The notes under the pieces are model-generated. The model did no database searches. It was not told the origin of the DNA and saw only the letters and a program-made list of their open reading frames with translations. A DNA stretch of 64,000 nt from Eutreptiella sp. 'Long Island Sound 2002' (lineage: Eukaryota; Euglenozoa; Euglenophyceae; Eutreptiales; Eutreptiaceae), in contig OZ038382.1 of the NCBI GenBank assembly GCA_964036045.1, positions 87,095,795 to 87,159,794 of the forward strand. The letters are read 5' to 3'. Shown piece after piece: positions 9,691 through 20,799 of the stretch. The position numbers and the translations under genes are program-made. Position 1 is the stretch's first letter. Every line of letters starts with the position of its first letter.

Positions 9691-11224
9691 GGTACGTTTT
9701 GACTGTGCCTGCCCCCCCCCTCGTGAGGAAGAAACGTAGCGACAGTTGGTATGACCGCTGGGAAAAGTTTCCAAACTCGATACGACACGCCCTGTCCCGC
9801 CCTGGAGGCAGCGTTACACGCACAACCCATCATCTGGTATTTCGCAGCGCCCTTCAACTGTCCTCTCAGCTTCGCCTGTGCTACTCATATGTACACCCCC
9901 GTTGGCGGCAAGGCCCCTTCGGTCCCCCTTGGTGCATCCTCATGCTCCCCATGGGAGCTCCAGGGTGCTGCTCCTGCCCAGTGGGGTGGTGCTCCTGTTT
10001 TTGTCCGCCCGCCTGTCGTGTGCCATTTCAGCGGGTTATGTGGCTGGCGTGTCGGTGCTGCAGTGCATCGTTTGGCGGTTAGGGTGGCTCGGCTCGTGCT
10101 TTGGTGCCGGGGCGTTTCCTCTGGCGCAGCAAGCTGGGTTTCGAATAACACTCACGTGCTCGCCGGCACGAGCCGGCGGGCTCTCGGGTCCGTGTGGCGA
10201 GCGCACGGTCCCTTGCGTGCTTCTTGTGGGGGGCCGGAGGAAAAGACTACTGGTCAGTGTCGAAGGCCCCCCTCTCGCTCCTTGACGCTGTCAACTTTCG
10301 GGGCTGCAGAGAATGTGTCCCTCGCACCATTCTCGCAGGTTACATGTGCTGAATCCGCCCCAGCGGCCCAGGCGTTGTACTTTCCCGGAGGAGGTGCGCG
10401 CCGGTCCAAGTGGCGCACGTATCCCTTGATTCTCGCCTTGGAAGGTAACGTTCTTGAGGACTTCTGGATAACATTCCCGTGGTAATTAGTCCGGCCGTTG
10501 GTCCCGCTTGTTTGGCTCGCCCCTTGGCCCGGCTCATCCTGGGTCTGGTTTGCGGGAGAGGAGGGTCAGGTGGAAAAACAGGTCCGTGTTGGGCCCCGTC
10601 CCTTTCTCTGTCATGGGCTGGTTCCGGGGTCTGGGGAGCGTGGCCCCCGCACGGGGGATGTGGGAGGAATTTGTTGGGTCTGTGTTCGTGTTTGACATCA
10701 TGGGCCGTTAAGGCTAGCCCATATTTGTTGGGTGTCCGCCGCATGCGCCGGGCATGTCGACGCCTTTCCTGCCGGCGTACCCGACCGCCGGCGTTGTTGG
10801 AGTGTGTTGCGCGGTCGCGCTTTGTCGGGTTTCACGATGGGGTCCCCTTGGGCAAGGTCGGCTCGACCGGGGTCGTTGTGGCTGACGGCTGGTTCCGCAG
10901 CCGTTGGTTTTACGCCCCTCTTCGTGTCCTCTGGCGAGAGGAGGTGATCTCCGGGCTGTCGTACCGTCTCCTCCCTTCCGGATGGCTTGTGCGGGATTCG
11001 TGTCGTGTGTGCGCGGCGGTGCGTCGTCCCTGCAGTGCCGGTGGCCAGCTGAGGGGGGCAGGGCACGCGTGTGCCGCGTTGGGTAGGGCAGGGCGGTCCG
11101 GCGTGTTCATGAGGGTGTGTACCCGGTTTCGGCTCGCGGTGGCTCAGGGCCCGGGGGGATTCCCTGCACGCCGCACGAGGGCGCTGCGGGGAGCACTGGG
11201 GATTTCGTGCACAAGGGCCGCGTG
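9691..11224. other. Unassigned GC-rich segment, possibly LINE body (minus)
   Basis: Lies downstream (minus strand) of the LINE first-ORF-like polyprotein. Minus-strand frames at 10340-10744 and 10698-11228 are Pro/Arg/Thr-rich and open, and plus-strand frames mirror them. An APE endonuclease N-terminus would be expected here if a LINE ORF2 followed, but I could not find its NxR, QE or GDFN motifs. Nothing is named. Confidence 0.35.
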
Positions 11225-12583
11225 TCACGCCTGGGCCTGTGTCTCAGTGCGCATGGTGGGCTGTAGTTGCTCGCCCAGCGCCAGCACCCGGATCTGGTGG
11301 ATCGCGAAGACGGGGCACAGGTGGGGCGCAGTGGGGGTCTCTGCTGTCCGCTTGCGCTGGAGGATGGCCTCCAGCTGCTGCCGGCCGTCCAGGTGGAACC
11401 TCCATGTCGCCGACCATAACCTGGTGTGCGGCCAGTGGCGCCTCGCCCACCGCCAGAGGCAGGGGAGGGCATGGCCTAGGTGCCAGGTGCCCACCGTCCC
11501 CAACACGATGGCTGTCAGGGGGTCCATGGGCTGGCCGTCGAGTAGGAGGGTGGGGCTGTCCGGCAGGGCCATGGCTGCCGGGAGCATGGAGTCGACGGCC
11601 TCCAGACTCCATTGGTTATCCTGCAGGTGCGGGATGATCCGCACTTGGTAGTAGTGGCCATTTTCCAACACGATCATGGTGATGGTGCTGTGGTCACGTT
11701 CGCGCGGCGGGGGCGCTTCGCGTGCGGCCTCTGGGTACTGCTCCGCCATGTTCCTGGGGTTACGCCCCCTGTCGCGGGCTGTCCTGCTTTCCGATGCCGC
11801 CAGGCCTTCGTGCGGTGGGATGCGGAGGGTTCTGGGTCTCGGCAGTGGGACGGCCCGTTCCCGTCCCCCGGTGCTTGGTGCGGGCCGGGGTTCTGTCGGT
11901 GGTGCTATGAGCGTGTGTGCCCAGCCCAGGAGCGGGGCCCATACGCCTCCCTGGGCTGGCTGGTGGGTGTTGAACCACGAGATCCAAGCTTCAACAAGGT
12001 CGTCCGAGATCTGTGTTCCAGGGGTGACGAGCGCCTTGAGCTGCCGCACCAAGATTTCGGTTGTTGCGGCGTGCGGCAGGGGGACCGCAGCGAACAGCCT
12101 GTTCGGGTTGACGTCCCGTAGGTGTTCCCGGAGGGCTGCCACTAGCTGGCTCGAGGGTGTGGTAGCGTGGATGCCGTAGAGCCCCCTCAGTTCCGCGTCG
12201 TCGGAGGGACCGTTGTTGTGATGCGCCCTCCGCGCCCTGCCGGTTTCCCTGTGTTGCAGCTGGGGTGGGGAACCCCATGGTGCACGGGCCCCGTTGGTCG
12301 GATGGTCGGTGCCCGAGTCAGGACCAGTCTCATTGCGCCCCGCTCGCGGGGGGGGGTGTTGGGGGGGCTGTCCCCCCACCCCTTGCGCAGGCCTTTGGTC
12401 GGCGGCGGGCTCCCTTGAATGCGTCTCCGCGGCATGTTGTCCCCGCGGCAGTGGGTTGTCCGCCGACCCTTTGAGGGAGGTGGCGGATGAGCTGGCCGCT
12501 CCGTCTGCTGCCCGGTGGGGGCCCGTGTGAAGCGCCGCCAGTCGCTCGCGCCCGGCTGGCGTGAGAATGGTGGGGATTTGCAC
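11225..12583 (-). pseudogene. C-terminal part of LINE first ORF, possible Ulp1-like protease
   Basis: A 452-codon frame. The first 120 residues are Pro/Gly/Ala-rich and disordered-looking. The rest is ordered: 'QISDDLVEAWISWF' (about residues 190-203) resembles the entry helix of Ulp1/SENP cysteine proteases, and 'ENGHYYQVRII' followed 18 residues later by 'AVDSMLP' resembles the His-Trp and Asp-Ser catalytic strands. The Gln and Cys of the Q...DCG box are not seen; a lone Cys lies in 'HALPCLWRW'. So this is either a degenerate Ulp1-like domain or a look-alike. It stands at the end of a polyprotein read from 16015 leftward. Identity is inferred from motif order only. Confidence 0.35.
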
Positions 12584-12809
12584 CCGCTCGGTGCGTGGCC
12601 TCTTGGATCAGCGTCGGGGATCGGTGGTAGATGGCGTCCGTTGGGCGCGGGGGTCGTGGGGACCTCCATGGTCCCTGTCCGTATCCCCATGGAATACGAC
12701 TTGCCGTGCCGCGGGAGGCGGCGTGCAGCTGCGGCGGCGGGAGCGGTTAGGGTTCCTTTTCTCCTGGCGCTGTTCTGGCGTGCCGCCTTGCCTCCCTGAG
12801 TTGTGAGGA

Positions 12810-15066
12810 CTACCTGGGCCCCTCTGCGGGGCGAACAGTTGCAGGGGGCTTCTGTACGTGCCAGTGGGGGAACCCAATCCGGGTGGTGGCCCCGTGGGCG
12901 TTCTGGGGGGTTATGGCGTGCCGCCTGCCTGGGAGGCTCTGGGGCGTCCTGGGACCGCGGCCGTCGGTGGCCTGAGGCGTGCCCTTGGTAGCCTGGGGAC
13001 CCAGGGATGTCCCAGATGTCGTGCTGCTGCATGGCTGTACCGTCATTTCATCCCGGCTGTAGGCCCCCATATGCGCCATGAACTGGGTGGCCACATAGTG
13101 CCATTGACTGGGGCTGCTCATGCTGGCAGGGGGCGTGTGCCCCGTCCGATGGCCGAAGGTGATGTCTGCCATGGTGCGGGTTCCCTCCGCGAGGTGGCGG
13201 GACCGCGAAGTAAGCAGCAATCGGATGCGGACTGCCAGGGCGAGCTGCTCCTCTGCGGTGAGCCTGTTGATCCATAGGCCAAGGTCTTGGTCCGCCGCCT
13301 GTTCTGCTTGGTCGCTGGGGCGGCTGGCGTTGCCTTCCAAGCGTGTGTAGTCGAGATGTCCCCGCCCCCAGGGCAAGGCGGTCCCCGGCGGCAGGCCGGT
13401 AGGCTCGCTAGCAGTGTTGGTGCCTGCTTCCACGCGCTCCCCGCTTCCTGGGGCGCCCCGTCCCTCCGGGGTCTGGTCCGCTGCTCCGCTTGCGGACGCT
13501 TGCCCGTCATCTGTAGCGGTAGCATGCTCGGTGCGCCCCAAGGCGGTGTATTCGAGCTGGAGCTGTGCTTGGCGTGACGTCCTGAGGTGTGTGCCCCCAG
13601 TATGGTCGCGTCTTTGTGCCGGGCGGACGCGTGGTGCCGCCAGCGTTGGGACTGTGTGGGGGTCACCCATGCAGGACCTCATGAAGGCATCGAAATGGGT
13701 TGTGTTCGCTGGGCGAAGTTTCCCTGCCGGCCCCGCGTCGGGGCGTGTCGGGTATGGTTTCCGTGGTTTCTGGTTGCGCCCGGGTTCCAGGCGAATTCGG
13801 TGAGGGGCACTCCTGCTGCGCGCTTGCGTTGGTGTGGTGTGCCGGGTTCGCCAAGGGGGCGGCGCCCGCGCGACCTGCGGGATGTGCCCCATGGGATGGT
13901 GGTGGGTGGAGGCCGGCCTCACGCCCGGTGTCCAGCATTGGTTCTTCAGGTTCCGTACCAGGTTCGCTAGCGGTTGAGGCCTTGCCGCTTCTGTGTGCCG
14001 CCATGCCCGGTGGCTGGGCATGCTGTATTGCTGGCTGGTCCACTCCCCTGCTTGGTTCTGCCACTGGTTGTGGTGTTGTTGTCCGTTGTGGGGGTCCCTG
14101 CATGTCCTCTGCGCCCATCGTGGGCTCTTCGCGTTGTGGTTGGGTTGGTGGTGCGGGCGGCGTGGCTGCATCGTCCGCCGGTCGTGCCGCCTCTCGGGCG
14201 TGGCCTTCCGACATGGGCGGCGGCCCGGGTCGGCTTCCCTGCCCTGTGGACCGCAGGGCGTCAGCCGGGACGGTGGTGCCTGCCGGGTCTGGAGCCAGGT
14301 CCAGGTTGGGGGCCAGGCGACCGGGAGATGACGGTTCTAGAGGCCTTACCGCCGGCCTGGTTAACGGGGCGTGGTGCTGCTGGGACGCCGGTTCAGCTTG
14401 TGCCGTGGCCGGCAGGTCACCTGGGGCCGCTGTGCTGGATGTCGCCGGAGCCTGGGGATTTGGGCCCTCGGTGAGGTTGTGGGCGTGGGGGTGCACGGTG
14501 TCGGAGGGCCGGGTGGTGTTGGTGTTGGTTCGGGCAGCCGCACGTGTCTGCGTGGGTGGGTCCTGGGGCGGCGCGTTTGCTGGGCCCGCCGTCGGCCGGT
14601 CAGGTGTGCCATGGCGTGGGCGGGGCTCCGGGTGGACCTGTGTCGCCGCTGCCCGGCTTGCTGCCAGCTGGTGACCGTGTGTGGACGCTCCCAGTGGTGT
14701 TGGGGGTTGCGGGGACGGGTCCATGTGCGGATGAGCGGTGCCAGGGGGTTGCTCGGGTCGGGTGCCCACCGCCCCCGTATTCGTGGGGCTGGGAACGGCT
14801 CTGCTCCCGGCAGGTGACGCCCCGTGTCCCTGGATCCCTGTGGCCAGGTGGTGTTGTGGTGGGTGTTGTTGTGCCGGCTGTTCCGATGCACGCACTTGTC
14901 GGGGGCTCTGTGGCGTGCTGGCCCTCGATGCCACCGGAGCCTCCGTAGTCCACGTGGCGTCGGCGGCGTGCTGTTGGTGTGGTGTGGTGACGGGTGCGTG
15001 GGGGGCGGAGGTGGATGGGCGGGAGGACGTGGAGGCCGTCCGGCCTTGCGGTGCGCCAACGCCCAA
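12810..15066 (-). pseudogene. Middle of LINE first ORF: proline-rich linker and helical segment
   Basis: Two overlapping minus frames cover this stretch. One, 467 codons (15066-13663), is rich in Pro, Thr, Ala and Gln and looks like a disordered linker, ending 'NPFRCLHEVLHG'. The other (14171-12810) contains, at about 13350-13030, a likely ordered helical piece 'LWINRLTAEEQLALAVRI' followed by a glycine/arginine tail. A frameshift between them is needed to join them. No domain is recognised. In position it corresponds to the RNA-binding first ORF of non-LTR retrotransposons, but no zinc knuckle or coiled coil was seen in this part. Confidence 0.35.
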
Positions 15067-15294
15067 TGGTGCGAGGGCGCGTACATTCGTGGCCCTAGTT
15101 GTTGTTGTGGCGCGGGATCAGGGCGGGGTGGTGGTGATGGTTGCGGTTCTCCGGGAGGAGGAGGAGCAGCTGTGGTGCCAGGAACCTGCGACAACTGCCG
15201 CCCTGCCGTAGGTGTCCAGCCGCGGCGGTGGGACGTGCAGCTGATGGGCGCGCCGTGCCAATGGTCGGGGGCTGCGGGGGAGGAGTATGCCCCT

Positions 15295-15732
15295 TCATGT
15301 GAGATAAGCCGCCATCAGCCTCTCCGTCACCCCAGGGGTTATGGGCCCGCTGCGGTGGAAGAAATCCCCCCATTGGCCGCCCTGGGCGCCGCGGACGATT
15401 CCCATCGCCCCTTCCGCGTCCCCCACCAGCGAGCCGAAGGCGAACGGGAGGCGGGTGGTAAGAGTGATGACGGTGGTGCGGTAGTTGTTGAAGTTCATTG
15501 GGGTGACGGGGCCCCAACTGTCTGGCAGACTGCCAATGGGGGGTAGACTCCCCCGTGGCGCATCGTCGTAATGTTCGCTCTCGGGGACGTAAAAGGTGGG
15601 GTCCGCTCCCTCGGTTGGCAGCGCCCATGTTGGTGCGCGCCAGTGGGGGCGGGGTGGCGGTGTTGCCGGGTCCTCGTCAGTGAGCACGTCCGACCACTCA
15701 ATGTCGGGGCTGCCCCCCCCCCCCCGCGCCAT
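15295..15732 (-). pseudogene. LINE first ORF, second segment (after a G13 frameshift)
   Basis: A 145-codon frame whose apparent start codon lies immediately before a run of 13 G (minus strand; 15713-15725). The reading frame of the RING-like finger upstream enters this run in another phase, so a homopolymer length change most likely split one longer ORF. The protein reads as an ordered globular segment (DIEWSDVLTDEDP..., then 'TPMNFNNYRTTVITLTTRL' and 'GGQWGDFFHRSGPITPGV'). It is not recognised as a family. It ends with TGA at 15297-15295, after which another frame continues as a proline-rich linker. Confidence 0.45.
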
Positions 15733-16015
15733 TGCCCCAGACGTTTTGCTGGATCAGGGTGCGCCGCATGTGGAGCGTGAGGTCTTCGGCTTGTGTTTTG
15801 CGCAGGGGCAGAGCTGTGCAGAGCTGATGCGATCGTCGGCAAACTGGGCATGACCACAAGTTCGCGATGCACGGGCTGCAGAACCAGTGCAGCTACTCGG
15901 TGCCGCCGCAGCCGAGGTCATGCCCACGAAGCGGAGCGCCTTTTGCGCCGTTCACCTGCCAGCAGACTCCGCATGGGTTTCCTGGCCGCGGATGTGGAGC
16001 TTCACCTTCGGGCAT
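15726..16015 (-). pseudogene. RING-like zinc finger at the N-terminus of LINE first ORF
   Basis: From an ATG at 16015-16013 the minus strand reads a cysteine-rich N-terminal domain: NPCGVC, then GHDLGC, then HWFCSPC, then CPVCRRSH. This gives C-x2-C, C, H-x2-C-x2-C and C-x2-C, the cross-brace order of a RING finger; CPVCR is the typical RING end. One TAG (15895-15893) lies in frame between GHDLGCGGTE and LHWFC. After the finger come charged residues and a run of 13 G where the frame changes. RING fingers usually act as ubiquitin or SUMO E3 ligases; what one would do in a retroelement is unknown. Without a search, a variant PHD or other treble-clef finger is possible. Confidence 0.5.
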
Positions 16016-16311
16016 TCTGAGGAGAGGTATTCCTCGCGGGACGATCGGGCCTCTATATGGGAGAGAGTGCCCGCGCTCCTCTGTAGTGCGGCCTGGTGGG
16101 TGGTGTGACGGCAGTTGCCTGGCGGTTGCCGTGTGCCCGTGTGTGTGGTTATTCGCTGGGCTGTGCGTGTTGTTAGTGGATGAGGACGTTGTAATACATA
16201 CGGCGGTTCTGGGTCCTTTGTTGTGCTCCTTGTGCGTACACCTGGATGCTGTGCTGTAACTGTGCGTCCGCTCTCTTGACGGCGGTGAGTTGCATGTGAC
16301 GTATTGTGGCC
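16016..16311. other. Spacer between LINE ORF2 end and next LINE-like ORF start
   Basis: About 300 bases with no open frame of note. It lies between the stop of one LINE ORF2 (16314-16312) and the first ATG of the next minus-strand polyprotein, so it may hold a 3' end and a 5' UTR of two head-to-tail elements. No poly(A) or short tandem tail is visible. Confidence 0.4.
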
Positions 16312-16650
16312 CTAGGTTTCAGGGGCTGGGTTGGCGATGATCCTGTAGAGTTGGAGTGGCACCGCTCCCCTGAGCACCGCTTCCTTGATCTCCGGTTGCC
16401 GCATCAGGCGCCGAATCTCATTTGCCGGTGCAGCGGCCGGGCCCCACCAGGCGTGTTGTGCTATGGTGTCCTCTGGCGTCCACGTGGCCAGGTGGTTGCC
16501 CCCTTGGGCCAATGGGGGGTGTTTGAAGTGTTCTGACGTCCCCGGCTGTTGGAGATGGCAGGGGCATATGGTGTATTCCGGGGGTATGTCTATACCTTGT
16601 CGGCCATACCAGCGTGCCACCCTGTCTAGGAGGGGCAGTTGTTTCAGCAA
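16312..16650 (-). pseudogene. LINE ORF2 C-terminal Cys/His (gag-like) motif
   Basis: The 112-codon frame contains ICPCHLQQPGTSEHFKH, a C-x-C...T-x2-H-x2-H arrangement like the C-terminal zinc motif after RNase H or RT in many LINE ORF2 proteins, which contributes to RNA binding. It ends with TAG at 16314-16312 after PAPET. The upstream RNase H lies in another frame (17403-16663), so a frameshift near 16650 has broken the chain. Confidence 0.5.
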
Positions 16651-16965
16651 GAGTTCGGCACGTCACGTTTGTAGGTGTACCGGTATTAGGGACGGGTCAA
16701 GAGCTGAGAAGTATAATGCGGTTCGCAGCTTATGTTGGAGGTCGTTCATAAGGGTGTTGTCGGCTTGGCTGCCTCGAATGTGCGCCATGGTGCGGATGGG
16801 TTGCGGATAGTGGTATACCCGTCCCGTGTCGATGTAGATTCGATCGTCCGGTACCCAGGCTGGTGTTTCCCTGGGGTGTGGGATTGGCAGCAGGTGTTGG
16901 AGGTGCGTGTGTATGTGGTCCTGTAGCGGCGGGCCCTCGCCGTCCGGCATATGTTTGGCAAACTG

Positions 16966-17670
16966 GTTGTGGGTGTGTAAGTCTACGTGCCCGTTGCCCA
17001 GGCTATACCGATGAGACTCTTGTTTGACGAGATGTAAGACGACGTGTTTGGGGAGGCGCCGCAAGGCTGTCCAGAGGTGGAGGGCCTGGGTGCCCAGGCT
17101 AGAGTCGGTCGCCTTGTGGAGGGGCTGCCGTGCCAGTTTACGGACAATCTTGAAGTCCACGGCCGCGTCTTGTCCTGCGACAGTGGTGGCGGAAAGAAGG
17201 GGTGTGCCGTGGGTGGTGGCCGCATCCACAGATTGCCCCGCACTCTGCCATGTCGCAATGTGGCTTTGAGTCTGTTGGGTGCCAGGAGGAGTACTGCTGG
17301 CACTGTGGTGCCTGGTACATACTCCACTTGCTCCGTTGGCCGGTGGTGGGCCTGGTTCCCTCGTGGTCGGCCCGGTGGCAGGGCCCACTTGTGCGTGCTC
17401 CAAGACAGGTTATACGCCTCACGTACTTCCCGATCGGTCGGCTGGGGTCGTCCGATTTATCTGGCTGCGCTGCGCATGTGACTTTCCAGGACCGATTTGT
17501 TGGGCCAGTCCGGGTGTTGCAGGAATGGTAGGTGGTGTGTGTCCACTCTTTGGTGGGCTCGCATCTGGTGGCGGCTGACTAGTACGATGTGTAGGGTGGT
17601 GCCCACCAGGTCCAGAGTGGTGGTGCTTCCCGTTGGTCCTCCACCCACATCGGTGTGTAGGACCGCCAGA
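16966..17670 (-). pseudogene. LINE ORF2 RNase H domain
   Basis: Two frames are needed. The N-terminal strand with a probable first catalytic Asp (LAVLHTDVGGG, about 17670-17640) lies in the frame that also carries the RT end. The C-terminal part (17262-16966) contains 'KATDSSLGTQALHLWTALRR' and 'VKQESHRYSLGNGHVDLHTH'. The latter matches the RNase H pattern DS..ai..L....... followed by '..vk.H.g..GN..aD..A', although the last Asp context is changed. RNase H removes the RNA template during second-strand synthesis. The frameshift and altered end suggest loss of function. Confidence 0.6.
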
Positions 17671-18239
17671 GGGCCGGTTTCCCTGCACCGATGGTTCGTT
17701 TGGATGACATGTTGGTGGTGGGGTAGCAAGAGCTGTAGGTGGTTCCATACGCGGCTCCCCACCTTGTCAGGGAGGCCCTGTTGGTGAAGTATGTATTCGG
17801 GGCATGTGTTGCGATGGTACTGGGCCTCCGGCTCATGATTTTGCACGAGATGGTGCAGGTGGGCCGCGGTGTGAGCTGTGTACGTGTTGTTGACTAGGTG
17901 GTCGGTGTTGTCTCCGTAGTATAGTGGCAACGCCGCGCGCACCGTCGCGGGCAGTGATGTGGGCAGGTTGCCGTGGATGGTCCACACCCGCTGTACCGTG
18001 GTAGCGGCCGCTTGTAGCATGTGTTCGGGGTGCGTTAGGTGTAAGGCCCTGAACCCTATAGCGGCGTTGAGCACGGCTTGTAGAAAGTATGGCAGGGCCT
18101 GAGTGGAGAGTGCCACGATGCGCGCTATGACTAGCGTCCGTGTCAGCTGCCGTATCAGGTTTGGTGGTAGGATGATCACTGCGTTTGCGGTGGCTGCTTG
18201 TTGGACCCCCAGGTAGGTGGCCGTGTTTACTTGGTTCAT

Positions 18240-19131
18240 GGGCGGGTCCCCGGGGCGGAGGGGCGGTGGGGCTGCATTGTGCACCATGGTGGCGGATTTG
18301 ACGTTGCGTACCAACACCTGGTTGCCCTCCAGATAGTTTGTGACGGCGTGGAGTACTTTGGTGGCCCTGCTGGGGTCCGGGTTGGTCGACAGGGGTTGAC
18401 GGGCGGTGGCGGTCACCACCGCCATGTTGTCCGCAAATGCAGGAGCGTGGTTGGTAGGGGGTATGGTGCCACGTCCGGGTATGTGCGTCGGATGTAAAAC
18501 GCCAGCGGGAGGTTGACGAGCAGGAAGAGAAATGGGCCTTTTGCACCCCCTTGGGGGACTCCACTGGCGGGGTGGCCCCACCGGGTGGTGCCCACATTGG
18601 TTTTTACTGCGTACATGCGGGTGGCGAGGTACGCTTGTAGGAAGCCCTGGAAAGGAAGTCCCATGTGCTTCCAGACAGCCCGTAGGAGGCGGTGCGGGTG
18701 TTGGGAAAGGCCCTTCTGACATCCAGTGACGTGATGATGAGGCTGATCAGGTCCATGTCTACCACGGCGTCTTGTATAAATATGGCCACCAATGGCGACC
18801 CACCCGGTATGGCTCCCCACATTGTGGGCAGTATAGCCCGGAACACTCCCGGGGCCACCCGTTTGAGGATGAGCATCCAGATGAGTTTGGCTTCCGTGGT
18901 GGCGCACACTATGGGTCTCCAGTTGTCTGGGTTCGTCCAGTTGCCTTTCTTATACAGCGGGTGTACCAGGTTCGCCCACTCGGGTGGTACGTTCGTTCTC
19001 CCGATGGCGATATCCCACAGGCGCGCGGCCAAGTGTCTCTTTTGGTTCAGCGGGAGCCTGCGGTAGAGTTCCGCCGGGAGTCCGTCCTGCCCCGGGGTTT
19101 CTTCCCGGTTGTAGTTTGTACAACACCTCAT
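18240..19131 (-). pseudogene. LINE ORF2 reverse transcriptase core
   Basis: Motifs appear in order on the minus strand. At 19095 'PGQDGLPAELYRRL' is RT motif 0/1. Then come 'YKKGNWTNPDNWRPIVC' and 'SLDVRRAFPNT', which is motif A with the first catalytic Asp. 'SGVPQGGAKGPFLF' is motif B, and FADNMAVVT at about 18426-18440 is motif C. In motif C the second Asp of FADD is Asn, which should abolish catalysis. A 1-nt difference at about 18442 (relative to the copy at 1-303, which stays in frame here) shifts the frame between motifs B and C. The surrounding 'LYKKGxxxxPxNWRPI' is a hallmark of non-LTR RTs. Confidence 0.8.
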
Positions 19132-19849
19132 CGAGTTCCCGAATGGTGAACGGGGTTCGGTGCATGTCTCAATGCTGTGTTCGGTTGTAGAGTTTCGGCA
19201 AGTGCGATATCAGTTCCTCCGTGAACGCTGAAAGATCGCCATCCTCATCGTTGTGTTGGCGCAGGAAGCTGTTGAGGACTTCCTTCAGGACCACCTGGGG
19301 ATCGTTGGTCACTGTGCCGTCTTGTAGGCGTACCGCAATGATGCCTCGGTGGGCTGTTTCTCCCAGGACCTTGTCCACGTGTTTCAAGGACTTGTAGGGT
19401 TGGGGGTTTCGAAAGTAACGTTGTTGTTCTTGTGCCAGCTTCTTGGCCCGGCGGACGTGCCATTCCCTGAGTTGCCGGCGTGCACTGTCCGGCCGTGCGG
19501 CGATTTCCTGGGCGTCATGTTGGGCTTGCAGGTCATGTGAGTGCACTGCCGCGTGTAGTGCCCGCTTGTTGCGCCATAGACAGGGACCAAAGGTCTTGAT
19601 GCGGGGTGGCGTCGTCCTGTGTTCGGTGTTGTCCGTTGAGGCCGCACGCCGTGGCCGCTTGTTGCATGGCAAGGTTGAGGTCTGTCTCGTTTTGTTGGCC
19701 CAGGATGCGATGCACCGTGCGGTAATACGCCATCCATTTGTGTATGTTGTGCTCATCTGGTGGCCTAATGGGTGGTTGTTCTTCGTGGTCCATGTCTTCC
19801 CTGGAGGCCGGGGGTACTTGGAGTACCTTGATTTGTACCTCCAGGGGTC

Positions 19850-20279
19850 GATGTCCGGTGATCTTGGGCGGCAGGTCGTGGTATTGCGTTTGTGCCACCT
19901 CGACGTGTGCCGAGTCCGCGTAGCGAGGTCAAAGTGGGAATCTGCGGAGCCCGGCTTCCGTGGTTGGTGTGAGGGCTGGCCTCGTAGAGAAGTTGTGAGG
20001 TCCAGCAGGCCCATGGCTTGCATGGCCATTTGCACCGCTGTGTCCTCTGGTGTCTGTCGCCCCCGCGATCGTTCGCTGACGGGGCTGCATTGAAGTCTCC
20101 TATGATGACAGTTGGCCCCATCATGGCAAGTGGTCGGCAGGCCTCCATGAGGTGTTTGAGGAATGTCTCCGTGGCATCTCCAAAGGGGACGTGTACGTTG
20201 ATGCCATCCAGCTGCCACGTTGGGCCCACCAGTTCATATGCCGCTAGGCAGCCTTCTACCCCAAGGTGGTGGTGGTCCC
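19850..20279 (-). pseudogene. LINE ORF2 AP-endonuclease, N-terminus missing
   Basis: The minus strand carries VIIGDFNAAPSANDRGG (GDFN at 20100-20089), the metal and phosphate-binding strand of exonuclease III-like endonucleases. Near 19859 'ITGHRPLEVQI' corresponds to the C-terminal S-D-H-RPL catalytic box, with SD replaced by TG. The N-terminal NxR and QE motifs are absent because the element is truncated at about 20280. This enzyme normally nicks the target to prime reverse transcription. Several frameshifts occur between 20230 and 19530. The loss of the catalytic Asp before His adds to the evidence of decay. Confidence 0.7.
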
Positions 20280-20775
20280 AAAAAGAATTTTAGCGAGTTT
20301 TGTTTTTTGCAATGCAGACTAGAGGCCCAGAATCACTTTCTATATGCTTGAATTAAACATTTGTATACCAGGTGTGCTGGGTTCTGACACACTGACATGG
20401 GGGCAGGGCATCTCCATTTAGTCTATCTTTCTCATGGCTTCCCTATCTGTCCTAGTGGTATGCACCTCAGGATATAAGGCGCCCTTTTTTGAGGGTCATG
20501 GGCTCAATTTCCTCAAGGCCTAACTAAATAACAAACGGCCATAAGTGACATAGGTGACGTTGCAGTGACCTGAGGGCTACACAGGCATGCCACTTCATCA
20601 AATATGGCGAGAATCCAAAGGGTGCACATCTCAAGGTGAACCTCAGACTAAGGGGGAGTGATCTCGGGGATTATTTCAATGTTTTTGTCCAAAAAGTTGA
20701 CTATCTCTTCAAATGGGCATTCAACTTTGCTTTTGGATTCACTCTGTTTGTCTATAGTATACAAAGCTTTCCATA
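20280..20775. other. AT-richer spacer between LINE and TIR element
   Basis: No gene recognised. GC content drops sharply at about 20280, where the LINE ends. The segment has stops in all frames every few dozen codons. It ends at the TA dinucleotide (20774-20775) bordering the left terminal inverted repeat. Confidence 0.5.
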
Positions 20776-20799
20776 CTCATCGTAGCTTGTAAGACCTGC

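Larger units (their letters stand above)
16312..20279 (-). mobile_element. LINE (non-LTR retrotransposon) ORF2, 5'-truncated
   Basis: On the minus strand the domains appear in the order of APE-type LINEs: AP endonuclease (20279-19850), RT (about 19100-18240), RNase H (about 17670-16966) and a C-terminal Cys/His motif (16650-16312). The first part of the endonuclease is missing; similarity to coding sequence stops at about 20280, where AT-rich DNA begins. The ORF is split among at least four frames by small indels, and the RT catalytic box is altered, so the copy is inactive. The fragment at 1-303 is a second copy of the same family. An RNase H domain points to an I/R1/L1-like group with RH rather than a plain CR1. 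Confidence 0.85.
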
